Source: a virus
Virus record (IMG/VR): IMGVR_UViG_3300025141_015366
Location: 1-50,597 of that record
Direction: 5' to 3' (one strand)
DNA: 50,597 nt
Below the pieces are notes generated by a model. That model saw only the letters and a program-made list of their open reading frames with translations, was not told the origin of the DNA and made no database searches. Each line of letters begins with the position of its first letter. Positions within the stretch are counted from its first letter, which is position 1. Shown here in pieces: positions 25,522 through 36,335 of the stretch. The position numbers were made by a program, and so were the translations under genes.

Positions 25522-27002
25522 TGTCTATTAAGAGATACATAGCCACCAAGGATACAACCATAACGAATGCGTTCAAAGCCAGCTTGACGCAGCGCGGAAC
25601 TGGGTCCAACATGGGACTCTCTGATGTATCCGAAGTATTTTCTATCTATGGGCAGCAAACCACCTCATCGATTGAAAAATCAAGAATTTTGACACAGTGG
25701 TCTACAACCGCCATTGCAGCTGATCGAACTGCCGGTGTCATCCCGACCAGTGGCAGTGTTAAGTTTTATTTAAAGCTCTATAATACACCTCATGCTTTTA
25801 CCACCCCTCGTGATTTTACTCTCGTAGTCCACCCGGTTTCAAGATCGTGGGACGAAGGCCGTGGGTTAGATATGGAAGAATATACAGAAGAGGGATATGC
25901 TAACTGGATTGTTGCGTCAAGCGGCAATTCTGGATTAACCAACTGGACAACCGAAGGGGGAGATTATCACACTGGTGAGTATGTGCCTGGGGAAACTCTT
26001 CCATTTTATTCTCAAAATTTTGATACTGGTGTAGAAGATTTGGAAATAAATATTACTGCGCTGGTGGAGGAGTGGCTCGCCGGACCACTTCCACTCACAG
26101 CAAGGGCAAACTATGGTGTCGGAGTATTCTTAACATCTAGCCAAGAGCTTGGTGCAGGAAAACAATCTTTTTATACTAAAAAGTTCTTTGCTCGTGGAAC
26201 AGAATTTTTCTACGAACGACCAGTAATTGAGGCCCGCTGGGATTCCGCAAAAAAAGACGATGCAGGGAACTTTTATTTGAGCAGCTCTATTGCGACCGCA
26301 GCAGATAATCTTAATACTTTATATCTTTATAATTATGTGCGCGGACAATTACAAAATATTCCTGCTGTCGCAACTGGTGAAATCTGGTTGAGCACATATA
26401 GTACTCTTGGGGGATCAAAGATTACACAACCAGTCGGTGGTGGTGTTGTGACTAACGACGACGTTAATGTGACGGGCGGTTATGTTTCTGCAGGCGTATA
26501 CTCTGCTTCATTCGCAACCACATCCTCAGCTACGACCATTTATCCTGTGTGGCATAAGGATTCAATAGAGTATCACACGGGCTCGGCCATTACGGTTAAA
26601 TCATTTGCTGCAGCGAATTTTAATCCGAATCCGGAGTATGTAACAAAAATTACGAATTTCAAATCAGAATACAACCCCGACGAGGTAGCTCGGTTCAGGC
26701 TCTACACCAGACAAAAAGATTGGAATCCCACTATTTACACCAAGGCAACTTCAGTCATCCAAACTGATATAATTGAGTCTGGATATTATAAAGTTGTTAG
26801 AGTGGTTGATGGCCTTGAAACAATCCCATACGGGACAGGAAGCGACAATCACACTCAGATGTCATTTGATGCTTCCGGGAGTTACTTTGATTTAGACATG
26901 GAACTTTTGGAAACGGGCTATTCATATGGGATTAAATTTGTTTATTATATCAATGGCGCTTATCACGAACAGCCTGAAGTATTTAAATTTAGAGTAGAGT
27001 AA
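25521..27002 (+). CDS. Beta-rich virion structural protein, DNRLRE-like N-terminus
   Basis: A 493-aa protein with almost no long helices. The first ~240 residues resemble a DNRLRE/jelly-roll domain: YIATKDTTITN at the start, a central VVHPVSRSWDEGRG (the family's common SWxEG turn), and a closing FARGTEFFYERPVIEARW. The rest is Ser, Thr, Tyr and Gly rich, typical of tail-surface proteins, and ends in FKFRVE. It is coupled to gp6 by a TAATG overlap and lies 3 bases before the 3104-aa gene. It could be a gp7-like wedge or a connector for the giant fibre-like protein; the exact role is not known. Confidence 0.6.
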   Translation: MSIKRYIATKDTTITNAFKASLTQRGTGSNMGLSDVSEVFSIYGQQTTSSIEKSRILTQWSTTAIAADRTAGVIPTSGSVKFYLKLYNTPHAFTTPRDFTLVVHPVSRSWDEGRGLDMEEYTEEGYANWIVASSGNSGLTNWTTEGGDYHTGEYVPGETLPFYSQNFDTGVEDLEINITALVEEWLAGPLPLTARANYGVGVFLTSSQELGAGKQSFYTKKFFARGTEFFYERPVIEARWDSAKKDDAGNFYLSSSIATAADNLNTLYLYNYVRGQLQNIPAVATGEIWLSTYSTLGGSKITQPVGGGVVTNDDVNVTGGYVSAGVYSASFATTSSATTIYPVWHKDSIEYHTGSAITVKSFAAANFNPNPEYVTKITNFKSEYNPDEVARFRLYTRQKDWNPTIYTKATSVIQTDIIESGYYKVVRVVDGLETIPYGTGSDNHTQMSFDASGSYFDLDMELLETGYSYGIKFVYYINGAYHEQPEVFKFRVE

Positions 27003-27005
27003 GCC

Positions 27006-30000
27006 ATGAGTATTAAAGATCTTTTTGATGAAAGAGCTGCTTCTAAATTAGTTTCTAAGCAGAGCCTGGATCAAGTTGGCAGAGAAGTAGAATCTGCTGA
27101 TTTTGTTAAGGTTTTTCTAGAAGAACGAGATACTTTCATACCCCAAGTTGACTTTTCAAAGCCTGAAAATTTTGCTATTTTTGGTTCCGCGGAAAAGTAT
27201 TATGAAGACTCAATCACCAGGATTTATAGTCAGTATCCCTATGATGGTTCCAATAAAGAAAAATTACAATGGCAGATAAGTTCTTCTTATATAGATAATC
27301 ATATTTTTGAGAATGATTACCCAAGAACAAATGGGTATGCCTTGTTCTCTCCCTCCGGTTGGGGCACGCCAATTGATTCAAAGGGTGATTATGGTGCACC
27401 AGCAAGCTCATCATATGAATATATTCAATTGGCAGGGGGACCTCACAAGGACCCAACCAACACTCTTTTGTCAAAAATTTACCCTTCTGAAGGCGGTCTT
27501 GCCAACATATATGACTCCTCAGAAAATCGGGAATCCAACCTTAAGCTTGATTTACAGAATAAGGGCGTAACTGTAGAGTTTTGGTTGCAGAAAGATGCAT
27601 TTACTTTTTCTCTACCGTTGGGTGGTCCGAAAACCAACAAAGAGGTTGTTTTTGATCTTTGGAATGGAGAACCTTCCTCAAGTGCCGAATACGGAAGGCT
27701 TACTATCGAAATTTCAGCCTCTAGTGCGCCTGAATCACCTTTCTATGTCACGGCCCAATCGGGGACAGCGGGTTATTTTAATCAACAAATTGGCGCTTCT
27801 ATCGCAGGAACTGGATCACTAACTTCTTGGAAGCACTATGCTTTTAATTTTTTAAGTGCGTCCAATGGCATCGCCACAAAATTTTATGTTAATGGTGACT
27901 TGAATCAAGAAACTACTCTGGGAAGCAGTGGAATAAATGAGATAACTGGATCCCTTAGCGCTAGCATCGGCGCTCTTCGTAGTGCTCCATCTGGAAATAT
28001 TTTTCATGGAATGTCCATGGGCGGCTGGGGGAAACTCTCAGGCTCCGTTGATGAATTCAGATACTGGAAACAACAGAGGACTTCTCAGCAAGTTGGTAGA
28101 TATTGGTTTACTCAGATTGGCGCAGGGACAAATACAGATACGGCAAATACTAATCTTGGTGTTTATTATAAGTTTAACGAGGGAATAACCGGGACATCAT
28201 CAATCGATTCGTCAGTGTTGGATTATTCGGGTCGCATTAGTAATGGAACATGGACCGGCTATAGTTCTGAATCAAGATCTACTGGGTCGGCCATGGTTCT
28301 TGCGTCTGCCGCAACATCTGAGTTTAGAGATCCCATAATTCGTCAACAACACCCAGAGGTTCTTTCGCTGTTAAACACAAAGCGGAACGAGGGCCGCGCA
28401 TATGATTATACAAACAATGCTTCAATCTATAGTTCATTCCCAGCGTGGATAATAGAAGAAGACAACGCCCGCAACGATGATAGTGATCTTCGAAAATTAG
28501 TTCAAATAATGTCAAGTTATCTTGACACGCTGCATCTTCAGATAGAAGCGCTTGCCACATTAAAAGATGTAAGTTATATTTCTGGGAGTATAAATGATTC
28601 CCACAGGCCATCTCCGATTGCTAATAAGTTATTGATTTCTCGTGGGTTTGTTGCCCCTGAAATTTTTACACTAGTAGATGTGTTGGGGTTCTTTTTAAAC
28701 CGCGACGAGGATAGGGAATATGATTTATCGTTAAGCGATATTAAAAATTTCATTTATCAAAACATCAATAACAATTTGGTTGGGATTTATAAGAAGAAGG
28801 GCACTGAACAATCTTTTCGTAATCTTATCAGGTGCTTTGGCATTGATGATGAATTAATAAAGATAAACCTGTATGCGAACAATTACACTTATGCCCTCGA
28901 CGATAATTATAAGGAAATAACAACTAGAAAAACGTTTGTTGATTTTTTTGATTCAAGTCGGTTTTCGGCTACGGTGCATCAATATAAGAACACATTAAAT
29001 CCAAATGCTGTTTCATTTATCAGCGGAAGCCAGGGCGCCCCCAGCAACCTTGAGGCGGGCGTCGGTTTCACCGTGGAAACGGAAATCTTTTTCCCCGACA
29101 AGGGCGAAGAGTACGATGATGCATACAAGACTACCCCCTTCTCAACATCTAGTATATCTGGTATGCACACGGCAGATCCCTCGTTAGCTGAAAATGATTT
29201 AACGTGGGCCACGAGCGACATCGCTAACTTTCAAATATCATCAATTAGAAATGGCATTCAGTCAAAACATGCAAAGTTTAAATTGACTGGCTCTGCCGGG
29301 GGATATCTACCAGAACTAACAAGCAGTATTTTTCAAAATGTTTATAATGATGAGAGATGGCTGCTTGCTTTGAGGCTAAAAAGAAGTAAATATCCTTTTG
29401 TCGGTGCTGTCGAGGGAACAGAAACCGATACTTATACTTTAAATTTTTATGGAATAAATACAAAGTTTAAAGAAGTAACCAACGAGTTTGAACTTACTGG
29501 AAGTTTAACCCTGAGTCAAGGTCTCGATATTCTAAAGAACCCAAAGAGAATATTTGTTGGCGCCCACAGGCAAAACTTCACTGGCAGCGTTCTTACTCAA
29601 TCCGACGTGAAAATTGGAGCTATTCGAGTTTGGTATGATTATCTTTCGAACGATGTTCTCAAGGCACACGCCATAGATCCATTAAATTATGGTTCGGAAG
29701 ATACCTATAAAAAAGCTTATTTGTTTGAAGATAATCTCACAACCACCGATATTAAAAAGATAGAGACATTGGCCTTAAACTGGGATTTTCAAACAGTAAC
29801 TTCTTCGAATGCGAGTGGCCAGTTTAATGTTATAGACTTTTCATCTGGTTCTGTTGGGTCGTCCACAAGGCATGGTTGGATAAGCAATATAGTAAACCTT
29901 CAACACTCAGCGCGCGGGTATGGGTTCGCAGCAGACACTACAAGCTCCGTGGACAATCGTTATGTATATACTTATAAGAAGCAGCTTCCTGAGATTTTAA

Positions 30001-33000
30001 CAAACAACGACACGGTTCAAATCTTAGAGACCGATGATGATGTTTTTACAAGAGACACGAGACCGGTTGATTTTTTCTATGCGGTAGAAAAAAGCTTGTA
30101 TCAGGATATTTCAAAAGAAATGTTGGATATGTTTTCAACGGTTAAAGATTTTAATAATCTTATTGGGGAACCGGTAAACCGCTATAGAGAAGATTACAAA
30201 GATCTTGGGAAATTACGACAACTTTTCTTTGAGAGGGTCAGGAATACTCCTGATTTTGAAAAGTTTGTAGATTTTTATAAATGGTTCGACAATGCGATGA
30301 ACCAGATGATTCTTCAATTGATACCGGCATCAGCAAAGATTTCAGAAAAGTTAAGAAATGTTGTTGAAAGCCATGTTCTTGAGAGAAGTAAATATAAAAC
30401 TAAATTCCCATCTTTCAAGAGCGCCGTCCCGGCTGCGATTGAAGGGGCCGTGATCCCCGATCATGCTCAGAGGGGATGGCGCGCTGAGCGGGAGACACCG
30501 GAGGGGGCCGAAGGCACCGATCCTGATTGGGAATGGATTAACTCAAACCGTAGGGATTATCCAGTTTCATCTGGTGATGCCGTGGTTGACGATCAGCGAG
30601 AAACTTATCACCAGATAGAAGTGAGAGATCGGATCCGGCTTACCAACTTTAATGTCTCGCCCGGTAATCAAGCGGAGGTAGATACTCAAGAAAATCTCAA
30701 CCCGGATCAAGATTCGGTGATGATAAGGGATTTGGATTATGTGAATGAGATAACAATTCCGCCTCTTAAAACAAAGGCTCCGGTTAAGACGGGAATAAAA
30801 GAGGGTCTCACTCAAAAAGTAAAAGTACCATTTGATGTTGCTGGTACTGAGATAAAATCTAGTCGATTGCCCGTTGATGTTTATAGCTCTTCCTATGCTA
30901 ACCCCTACTCTGCGATTGTTGGTAATTATGATTTAATTATTGGCCATCATGAAAGTGCCGCTACAAGGGGTGCGTCACTTCAGGGACCATTCACTGAAAA
31001 GTATGTCGGCGGGCGACAGTATAGACACGTTGGACTTACAACGCCGATTCTTGTTCCTGCTGTGTCAGCCGGCGAGAACACCGCAAATGCTGATTATAAT
31101 CAACCACTGAGCAGCGGCGATAGAACTAGCGAAATAGATGTTACTATCGGGGGTGCCGGTTCGTGGACAGATAGCGGAGGAACGGCAAATTATGATTGGA
31201 TAGTTAATGGTAATCATTTTGGATATGGCTTGTCGGTTAATGGAAGCAGTTATGCCACTGGCTTTTTTCAGTTCGATTTCGCATCGCCCGTTCTTCTCAC
31301 TGAGGTGTCTGGGACGGGAATGTGGAGTCCAGCTACAACGTCTGATGGCGGAACTTGGAAATGGCAAGGATCAGCCAATGCAAGTTCTTGGACAGATATT
31401 GGGTCTACATTTACAGTTTCTGGAACGATGGCATGCCCTACCTGTACGGAGCCAATAGCAGGATTTAGACAATGGTATGATACTGAATTAAATAGTAATA
31501 CTACGGCATATAGATATTATAGAATGCTTGGTGTTTCTGGTCCTGTCAATAGCGCCGCCGGAGGAACCACTGTTACTTGGTGGGAGATGGATTTCAAAAT
31601 TGCCCCCGCGATAGACGCTTCTTATCGTCTTCCGAACCAAACTGAGCGAGAAGAAGGTTTCCGAGTAAATGTTGACGCCTCCGCAGAAAAAGTTTCTTTG
31701 TATTCTTCATACAAGGATGTGGGTGGAAACATTAACTTTAATTTGCCCCGAGCAGTTTATTATCGTGATGAGACAGCGAAGCGACCCCTCAACGTAAGAA
31801 ATATTCAACATACCACAGGGTCAACTGTTCTCGGGAACTACGATAAGCTATATCAAGTTGTTCAAACTTCCAACAGAAGGACAAACAACCAGTGGTGGGT
31901 AAAATATAATAGTTCGGAAGAAGCCACAGCAGAAACTATTTTATATGATTACGATTCGTTTTTAATTGGCTCTGGTACAACCTCCACTTCTATTTCTGGA
32001 GTGCTGGCATATACAAAGCCCATTCGCGGAAGAACTCCTGATGTTTTTGTTGAGAGATCCGCAGCGCCGGGAGGTCCGAACAGTTCCGGAGATGTAAATG
32101 GAGGCCCAGGCCTCGATGCATTATCGGCTGAATATTCTGCATACAGCACTGTAAATTATCGCAATAATTTTGTAAGACGTTTCGGAATAAATGAATGGTC
32201 GAAGGAGCACTCTGCTCAATTTGGTATTGATCCGAATGATCCAACACGTGCGTCTTTCCACAAAACAAACCGAAACCCGATTAAGAAAATGGAGGATAGC
32301 GGCAGCAGCACAATCACTGCTTCCATGTATGATAATTATTTTGTTCAACATCCAATTCCACAAAGTGATTTACAATACGCGTGGATCACCGCGTCAGCGA
32401 TTAGTTCTCCGTTTGGATACTCTGCTGATGCGCGAAGGCTTCCTTCGGGAAGCGAAGTTATTACTTTCCTGAGTGCTAGTGAATATAGAGGATTTTGGGC
32501 CTCGTCGACAACCGCTGATTGGGGGACGGATCCAACATCCCCACTCTATTCTTATTGGTCCACCCTCAACAGGCTTTTATTTACAGATTTTGTCGGGTTA
32601 AATACGGTGATACAAGAGCCAGTTAGTGGCTCACAAAATATTGTTGGATTTGAAAGTTTTATAAAGTATGTATCTCCTGTCGGACTTGATACTGTAAATT
32701 ATTTAAATAGATATTTTATAGCTGGCGAAGACCCGACCTCGTTGTCCTGGGTTCCTGGGGGTATTTCTTCGGTGTTGAATGCTATAAATCTCCACCGCAA
32801 CGGACCTTACGGATACCCGATGTGGAAACAGATCAGAACTGGCCAACATCCCGTAGCGAGAGTATTGAAGGCAGAAAATAAACTTCAATACATTGCGAGA
32901 GCAGCACCGGTTGAAATGAAGGGTGCATATGGATCATATCTTGTCACGCCGGCAAGATCTACTCGAAGAAAAACCTACATTGAGCCAATTGCAACTTCCG

Positions 33001-36000
33001 TGTTCAAACCAATCGTTCACGGTTTAATCATAAAGTGTGATGAGGGTGATGAACTGTTCACTCTCAAGCACTCCTACGGAAATAATATTTCTCACTTTTC
33101 CAATTTGATATTGGATGATAATTTTCTAGATGTTAATGGTGGGATTGTATCGGCAAGGCCAATCCCCAATCAAATCTATGACGATCTTCTTGAATTTTAT
33201 GTCGGAGGATCATTAAAAAATAGTCCAGTTGAATCTTTAATTTATTTAAATTATGCTGAATCAATTTATCCTCGGGCAATAAATCGTTTCCTTGATAGAA
33301 CAAGAAGCAGAACAAACTATGATGTGAAAACGGAGATGAAGTGGAGATCGGCCAGGGTGGACAGGGATGTTGAAGATGCTGTGAATTCGCAAAGATCCGC
33401 GGTCCCACCAGAAAACGAAAGCTGTTGGCCCCTGGATGCGAGAACTCTTTTTGTGGCCGGCCCTTGCTTGGAACTTACACTCGGTGGCGGCACCAAAGCT
33501 GTGAATCAAAACGACGGCTCCGGCGAATTATTAAATCCGTATAGTATTTGGCACTGTGGGAACAAGTCTTCTATTAACCCTGGCGCCCTATATGCGAGGA
33601 GAGAACCAGAGTATGTAACTTCTTCGGTTCCCCCACATCCGGTTACGACTTATGGCGCAGGCGATACACTTTGGGAAACTGCTACTCAATCTGGATATGA
33701 ACCCTTTGACGATACATATGACGATTATTCCGAGTTCATTAGATTGAAGGGGCAAGATTACTCGATAGTCCCAGAGTTTAGAATAAGCGATCATATTGAT
33801 TATTATGTGGAGCAAAATAATAGTGACTTCTTTGGAGCCGACCTTCCAGATGATTGGCTCCGTAACGACGGCGCTGAAGTAAGTTCAAGTGCCGATCCCA
33901 CTGCAACCTTGCCCGAGTCTATTGCCGGTGGAAATAATAAATTTTATAGCCTGTATACTCATTCTGATTTTCTTAGATATTTTAAACAAATCGACGATGA
34001 TCATGAAAAGTATAAAGGAGAACTAGATCATCGGTTGACCCTGGAGTGTAAGTCAATTATAAAGTTTAGGCCGAGGGACGGCTTCTATCCGGCCCAAAGA
34101 ACTTTACAGTTGGCAACTTTGTTTTCTCAATCGTGCGCTTCGGCAGTATCTCTAGGCGGATCGGATGCGTCCTGGAGGTCTGCGTTGGCACCGTTTTATG
34201 CTCCTGGTATAATGTACAATACCATCAAGTCTGGTATCGCTGTTGATTACCCTGTGATTCAAAGTTCATCGGCTGCGTGGTATAGTTATGTCACAGCCAG
34301 CCATGGTAGATATACGTTGGGTGACGACGTTGGGTTTTTTCCTGAAATTTACCAATCGTCAGCGAGAACATATTCATCTTGGCAAGCATTCTCATCTAGT
34401 AAGGTACCTTTTTATTTTATAAGTTCAAGTTTTTCTCATAGGTTACCTTTTGAGAGCATATTAGACCCCGCCGGCTTGTCGAACATCAAGGGTGTTGAGT
34501 GGATAGACAATGAGCCGCATGTTTCTGCATCTTTGTCGAGCAGCGCAACGATAACTGGTGTTTGTGGTGAAGCATATAAGCGCGCAATTGATAATTTTCT
34601 CGCAGAAACAATTAATTTTTATTTGCAAGATAGTGTAATGACTTCTTATAGGTCAGCGCCAGTTGATAGTTCTGGTGTAACACTAGACACTTCGAAAGAA
34701 TATATAATGGATATTGTTCTCACGCGAGATGCTACAACTTTACAATCAGTTTCGTTTACAACAGCAGCATTAAGTTCAAGCGCTCTCACTTCTATTACCG
34801 GTTCACTTTTTAATAAAAGTATTGAAATTTATGAAAGAGAGACCGCGTTCGGACCACCGGTGTTGGAGTTTAGTGGGACGATTGCCGGCGATAACCCGAC
34901 CACCTCTGGAGAATATCATCATCATATTTACGGTTCGTCAGCCCCCTTCACGCCCTCTTATTTTGATGGAAAAGGGAGGGTTAGAATTTCGTACAAACCC
35001 AGCGCCGCTTCTGTAACTTTGAGCGATATAGTTAATAATTCTACGAAAACATATTATCGTGGCGGTGTTTTAACTGGCGGTTTCGCCTATGATAATGCCA
35101 TGCAGATATCAGCTTCTATTAAATTTGATACCGTGCTGAACACTCAAACAGTCACTAGAGATCAGAAGGGCAATATTATTTCCATGACAGAACAACCAGG
35201 GAATCTAGGCTCTCAGTGGGTTATTGAACCGCGCTTCGAGACACCGATTTTAGACTTTTCGGATGTTGAGATAACAGAACCGTCCGCAGGCGCTGGCTCC
35301 ATATCAAAAGGCATTTGGCATCAGTATGGAACACTTCCTCAAGGTTCAGTTACGAACGCTACTGCTAAGGGTGGTTTATTTCTTAATTTAGAATACCCAT
35401 CAGTAGATGTTGTAGATGTGGCAACAACGGCGAGTTTGTTAGCGGCACTCGGTTTCGAGGGAGCAAATGGTGGAGTTCTTTCAAAACGGTTGGGCAACAC
35501 TTCAACCTCTACAATCGTGTCCGAAGCGGTTGTTGCTATACCTTTCTATTCGAAGACTGAGTCTGTAAACAACTTTGATGAATTGCATTTCTTACCGTTG
35601 GTTTCTGAAGGACCACGCATATCCGGCCTCAGCCCTTCTCGATCAGCTGTCTATGAAGCCATGGTAATGATTGCCCTTGAGGGCTCCGATACGCCTACGG
35701 GCCTGGAAGATTATACACCCCAAGCCGCCACGCCCGCAATCATTGACATGGTTAGGAAGATGAATAAATATATTCTGCCTCCAAAGTTTGATTTCTTAAG
35801 GTTCTTCGCGGAAAGAGAACCGCTCGCTATGTATATCTTCGACTTTGAACACGAATTCAATCGGGGTGATCTGACCAACATGTGGCAAAATGTTTCTCCG
35901 CCGTCCGGGAAAGATTTTAAAATAATGACCTCAACCGCTTCGCACATGATAGATCCGGCAGAGCTTGGTGGGGATTTCACAGATAAACTTGGCCAACTTC

Positions 36001-36320
36001 GATGGCTTGTGTTTAAGGTTAAGCAGAAAGCTGAAAAGTTCTATTTGAATAAAACTCTTTCTGCTTTCGACGACCCCAAGGTTGTTAAGGCATTTTCTGC
36101 GCAAAACAAAGCAGATCTTGAAAGGAGAGTGCCGTATAGCTACAACTGGCCTTACGACTATTTTTCTTTGATTGAGCTAATTAAGATTGATGCCGATATT
36201 AATATCGAGGCACCCCGCAGAAAGGGGAAGGGGAAGACTTTGAATATTAAGACATCAGATAGTGGTAAGTCGGCGCAGGCAAGCGACACTTCTTCAAAAA
36301 AAATGGGTTTGTTGGAGTAA
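27006..36320 (+). CDS. Giant tail/baseplate protein (3104 aa) with LamG-like and discoidin-like domains
   Basis: One frame of 3104 codons. Residues ~178-395 have a LamG/concanavalin-like jelly roll (VTVEFWLQK, SLTSWKHYAFNF, KFYVNGDLN, GSVDEFRYWKQQR, LGVYYKFNEG). A helical stretch follows (~470-620). Residues ~685-890 look like a second, diverged LamG-like domain (FTVETEIFFP, KIGAIRVWYDYLS). Residues ~1361-1534 resemble a discoidin/F5-8C domain (FFQFDFASPVLLTEVSG, WKWQGSANASSW, YRYYRMLGVSG). Later parts are Ser and Tyr rich with no known domain, and the end is Lys rich. Both fold types often bind sugars, so it is probably the main host-contact or fibre-like component. It follows the wedge genes directly. 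A gp7- or gp10-like scaffold role at the N-terminus is possible. Confidence 0.7.
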   Translation: MSIKDLFDERAASKLVSKQSLDQVGREVESADFVKVFLEERDTFIPQVDFSKPENFAIFGSAEKYYEDSITRIYSQYPYDGSNKEKLQWQISSSYIDNHIFENDYPRTNGYALFSPSGWGTPIDSKGDYGAPASSSYEYIQLAGGPHKDPTNTLLSKIYPSEGGLANIYDSSENRESNLKLDLQNKGVTVEFWLQKDAFTFSLPLGGPKTNKEVVFDLWNGEPSSSAEYGRLTIEISASSAPESPFYVTAQSGTAGYFNQQIGASIAGTGSLTSWKHYAFNFLSASNGIATKFYVNGDLNQETTLGSSGINEITGSLSASIGALRSAPSGNIFHGMSMGGWGKLSGSVDEFRYWKQQRTSQQVGRYWFTQIGAGTNTDTANTNLGVYYKFNEGITGTSSIDSSVLDYSGRISNGTWTGYSSESRSTGSAMVLASAATSEFRDPIIRQQHPEVLSLLNTKRNEGRAYDYTNNASIYSSFPAWIIEEDNARNDDSDLRKLVQIMSSYLDTLHLQIEALATLKDVSYISGSINDSHRPSPIANKLLISRGFVAPEIFTLVDVLGFFLNRDEDREYDLSLSDIKNFIYQNINNNLVGIYKKKGTEQSFRNLIRCFGIDDELIKINLYANNYTYALDDNYKEITTRKTFVDFFDSSRFSATVHQYKNTLNPNAVSFISGSQGAPSNLEAGVGFTVETEIFFPDKGEEYDDAYKTTPFSTSSISGMHTADPSLAENDLTWATSDIANFQISSIRNGIQSKHAKFKLTGSAGGYLPELTSSIFQNVYNDERWLLALRLKRSKYPFVGAVEGTETDTYTLNFYGINTKFKEVTNEFELTGSLTLSQGLDILKNPKRIFVGAHRQNFTGSVLTQSDVKIGAIRVWYDYLSNDVLKAHAIDPLNYGSEDTYKKAYLFEDNLTTTDIKKIETLALNWDFQTVTSSNASGQFNVIDFSSGSVGSSTRHGWISNIVNLQHSARGYGFAADTTSSVDNRYVYTYKKQLPEILTNNDTVQILETDDDVFTRDTRPVDFFYAVEKSLYQDISKEMLDMFSTVKDFNNLIGEPVNRYREDYKDLGKLRQLFFERVRNTPDFEKFVDFYKWFDNAMNQMILQLIPASAKISEKLRNVVESHVLERSKYKTKFPSFKSAVPAAIEGAVIPDHAQRGWRAERETPEGAEGTDPDWEWINSNRRDYPVSSGDAVVDDQRETYHQIEVRDRIRLTNFNVSPGNQAEVDTQENLNPDQDSVMIRDLDYVNEITIPPLKTKAPVKTGIKEGLTQKVKVPFDVAGTEIKSSRLPVDVYSSSYANPYSAIVGNYDLIIGHHESAATRGASLQGPFTEKYVGGRQYRHVGLTTPILVPAVSAGENTANADYNQPLSSGDRTSEIDVTIGGAGSWTDSGGTANYDWIVNGNHFGYGLSVNGSSYATGFFQFDFASPVLLTEVSGTGMWSPATTSDGGTWKWQGSANASSWTDIGSTFTVSGTMACPTCTEPIAGFRQWYDTELNSNTTAYRYYRMLGVSGPVNSAAGGTTVTWWEMDFKIAPAIDASYRLPNQTEREEGFRVNVDASAEKVSLYSSYKDVGGNINFNLPRAVYYRDETAKRPLNVRNIQHTTGSTVLGNYDKLYQVVQTSNRRTNNQWWVKYNSSEEATAETILYDYDSFLIGSGTTSTSISGVLAYTKPIRGRTPDVFVERSAAPGGPNSSGDVNGGPGLDALSAEYSAYSTVNYRNNFVRRFGINEWSKEHSAQFGIDPNDPTRASFHKTNRNPIKKMEDSGSSTITASMYDNYFVQHPIPQSDLQYAWITASAISSPFGYSADARRLPSGSEVITFLSASEYRGFWASSTTADWGTDPTSPLYSYWSTLNRLLFTDFVGLNTVIQEPVSGSQNIVGFESFIKYVSPVGLDTVNYLNRYFIAGEDPTSLSWVPGGISSVLNAINLHRNGPYGYPMWKQIRTGQHPVARVLKAENKLQYIARAAPVEMKGAYGSYLVTPARSTRRKTYIEPIATSVFKPIVHGLIIKCDEGDELFTLKHSYGNNISHFSNLILDDNFLDVNGGIVSARPIPNQIYDDLLEFYVGGSLKNSPVESLIYLNYAESIYPRAINRFLDRTRSRTNYDVKTEMKWRSARVDRDVEDAVNSQRSAVPPENESCWPLDARTLFVAGPCLELTLGGGTKAVNQNDGSGELLNPYSIWHCGNKSSINPGALYARREPEYVTSSVPPHPVTTYGAGDTLWETATQSGYEPFDDTYDDYSEFIRLKGQDYSIVPEFRISDHIDYYVEQNNSDFFGADLPDDWLRNDGAEVSSSADPTATLPESIAGGNNKFYSLYTHSDFLRYFKQIDDDHEKYKGELDHRLTLECKSIIKFRPRDGFYPAQRTLQLATLFSQSCASAVSLGGSDASWRSALAPFYAPGIMYNTIKSGIAVDYPVIQSSSAAWYSYVTASHGRYTLGDDVGFFPEIYQSSARTYSSWQAFSSSKVPFYFISSSFSHRLPFESILDPAGLSNIKGVEWIDNEPHVSASLSSSATITGVCGEAYKRAIDNFLAETINFYLQDSVMTSYRSAPVDSSGVTLDTSKEYIMDIVLTRDATTLQSVSFTTAALSSSALTSITGSLFNKSIEIYERETAFGPPVLEFSGTIAGDNPTTSGEYHHHIYGSSAPFTPSYFDGKGRVRISYKPSAASVTLSDIVNNSTKTYYRGGVLTGGFAYDNAMQISASIKFDTVLNTQTVTRDQKGNIISMTEQPGNLGSQWVIEPRFETPILDFSDVEITEPSAGAGSISKGIWHQYGTLPQGSVTNATAKGGLFLNLEYPSVDVVDVATTASLLAALGFEGANGGVLSKRLGNTSTSTIVSEAVVAIPFYSKTESVNNFDELHFLPLVSEGPRISGLSPSRSAVYEAMVMIALEGSDTPTGLEDYTPQAATPAIIDMVRKMNKYILPPKFDFLRFFAEREPLAMYIFDFEHEFNRGDLTNMWQNVSPPSGKDFKIMTSTASHMIDPAELGGDFTDKLGQLRWLVFKVKQKAEKFYLNKTLSAFDDPKVVKAFSAQNKADLERRVPYSYNWPYDYFSLIELIKIDADINIEAPRRKGKGKTLNIKTSDSGKSAQASDTSSKKMGLLE

Positions 36321-36335
36321 GGATAAGAAAGAGAT

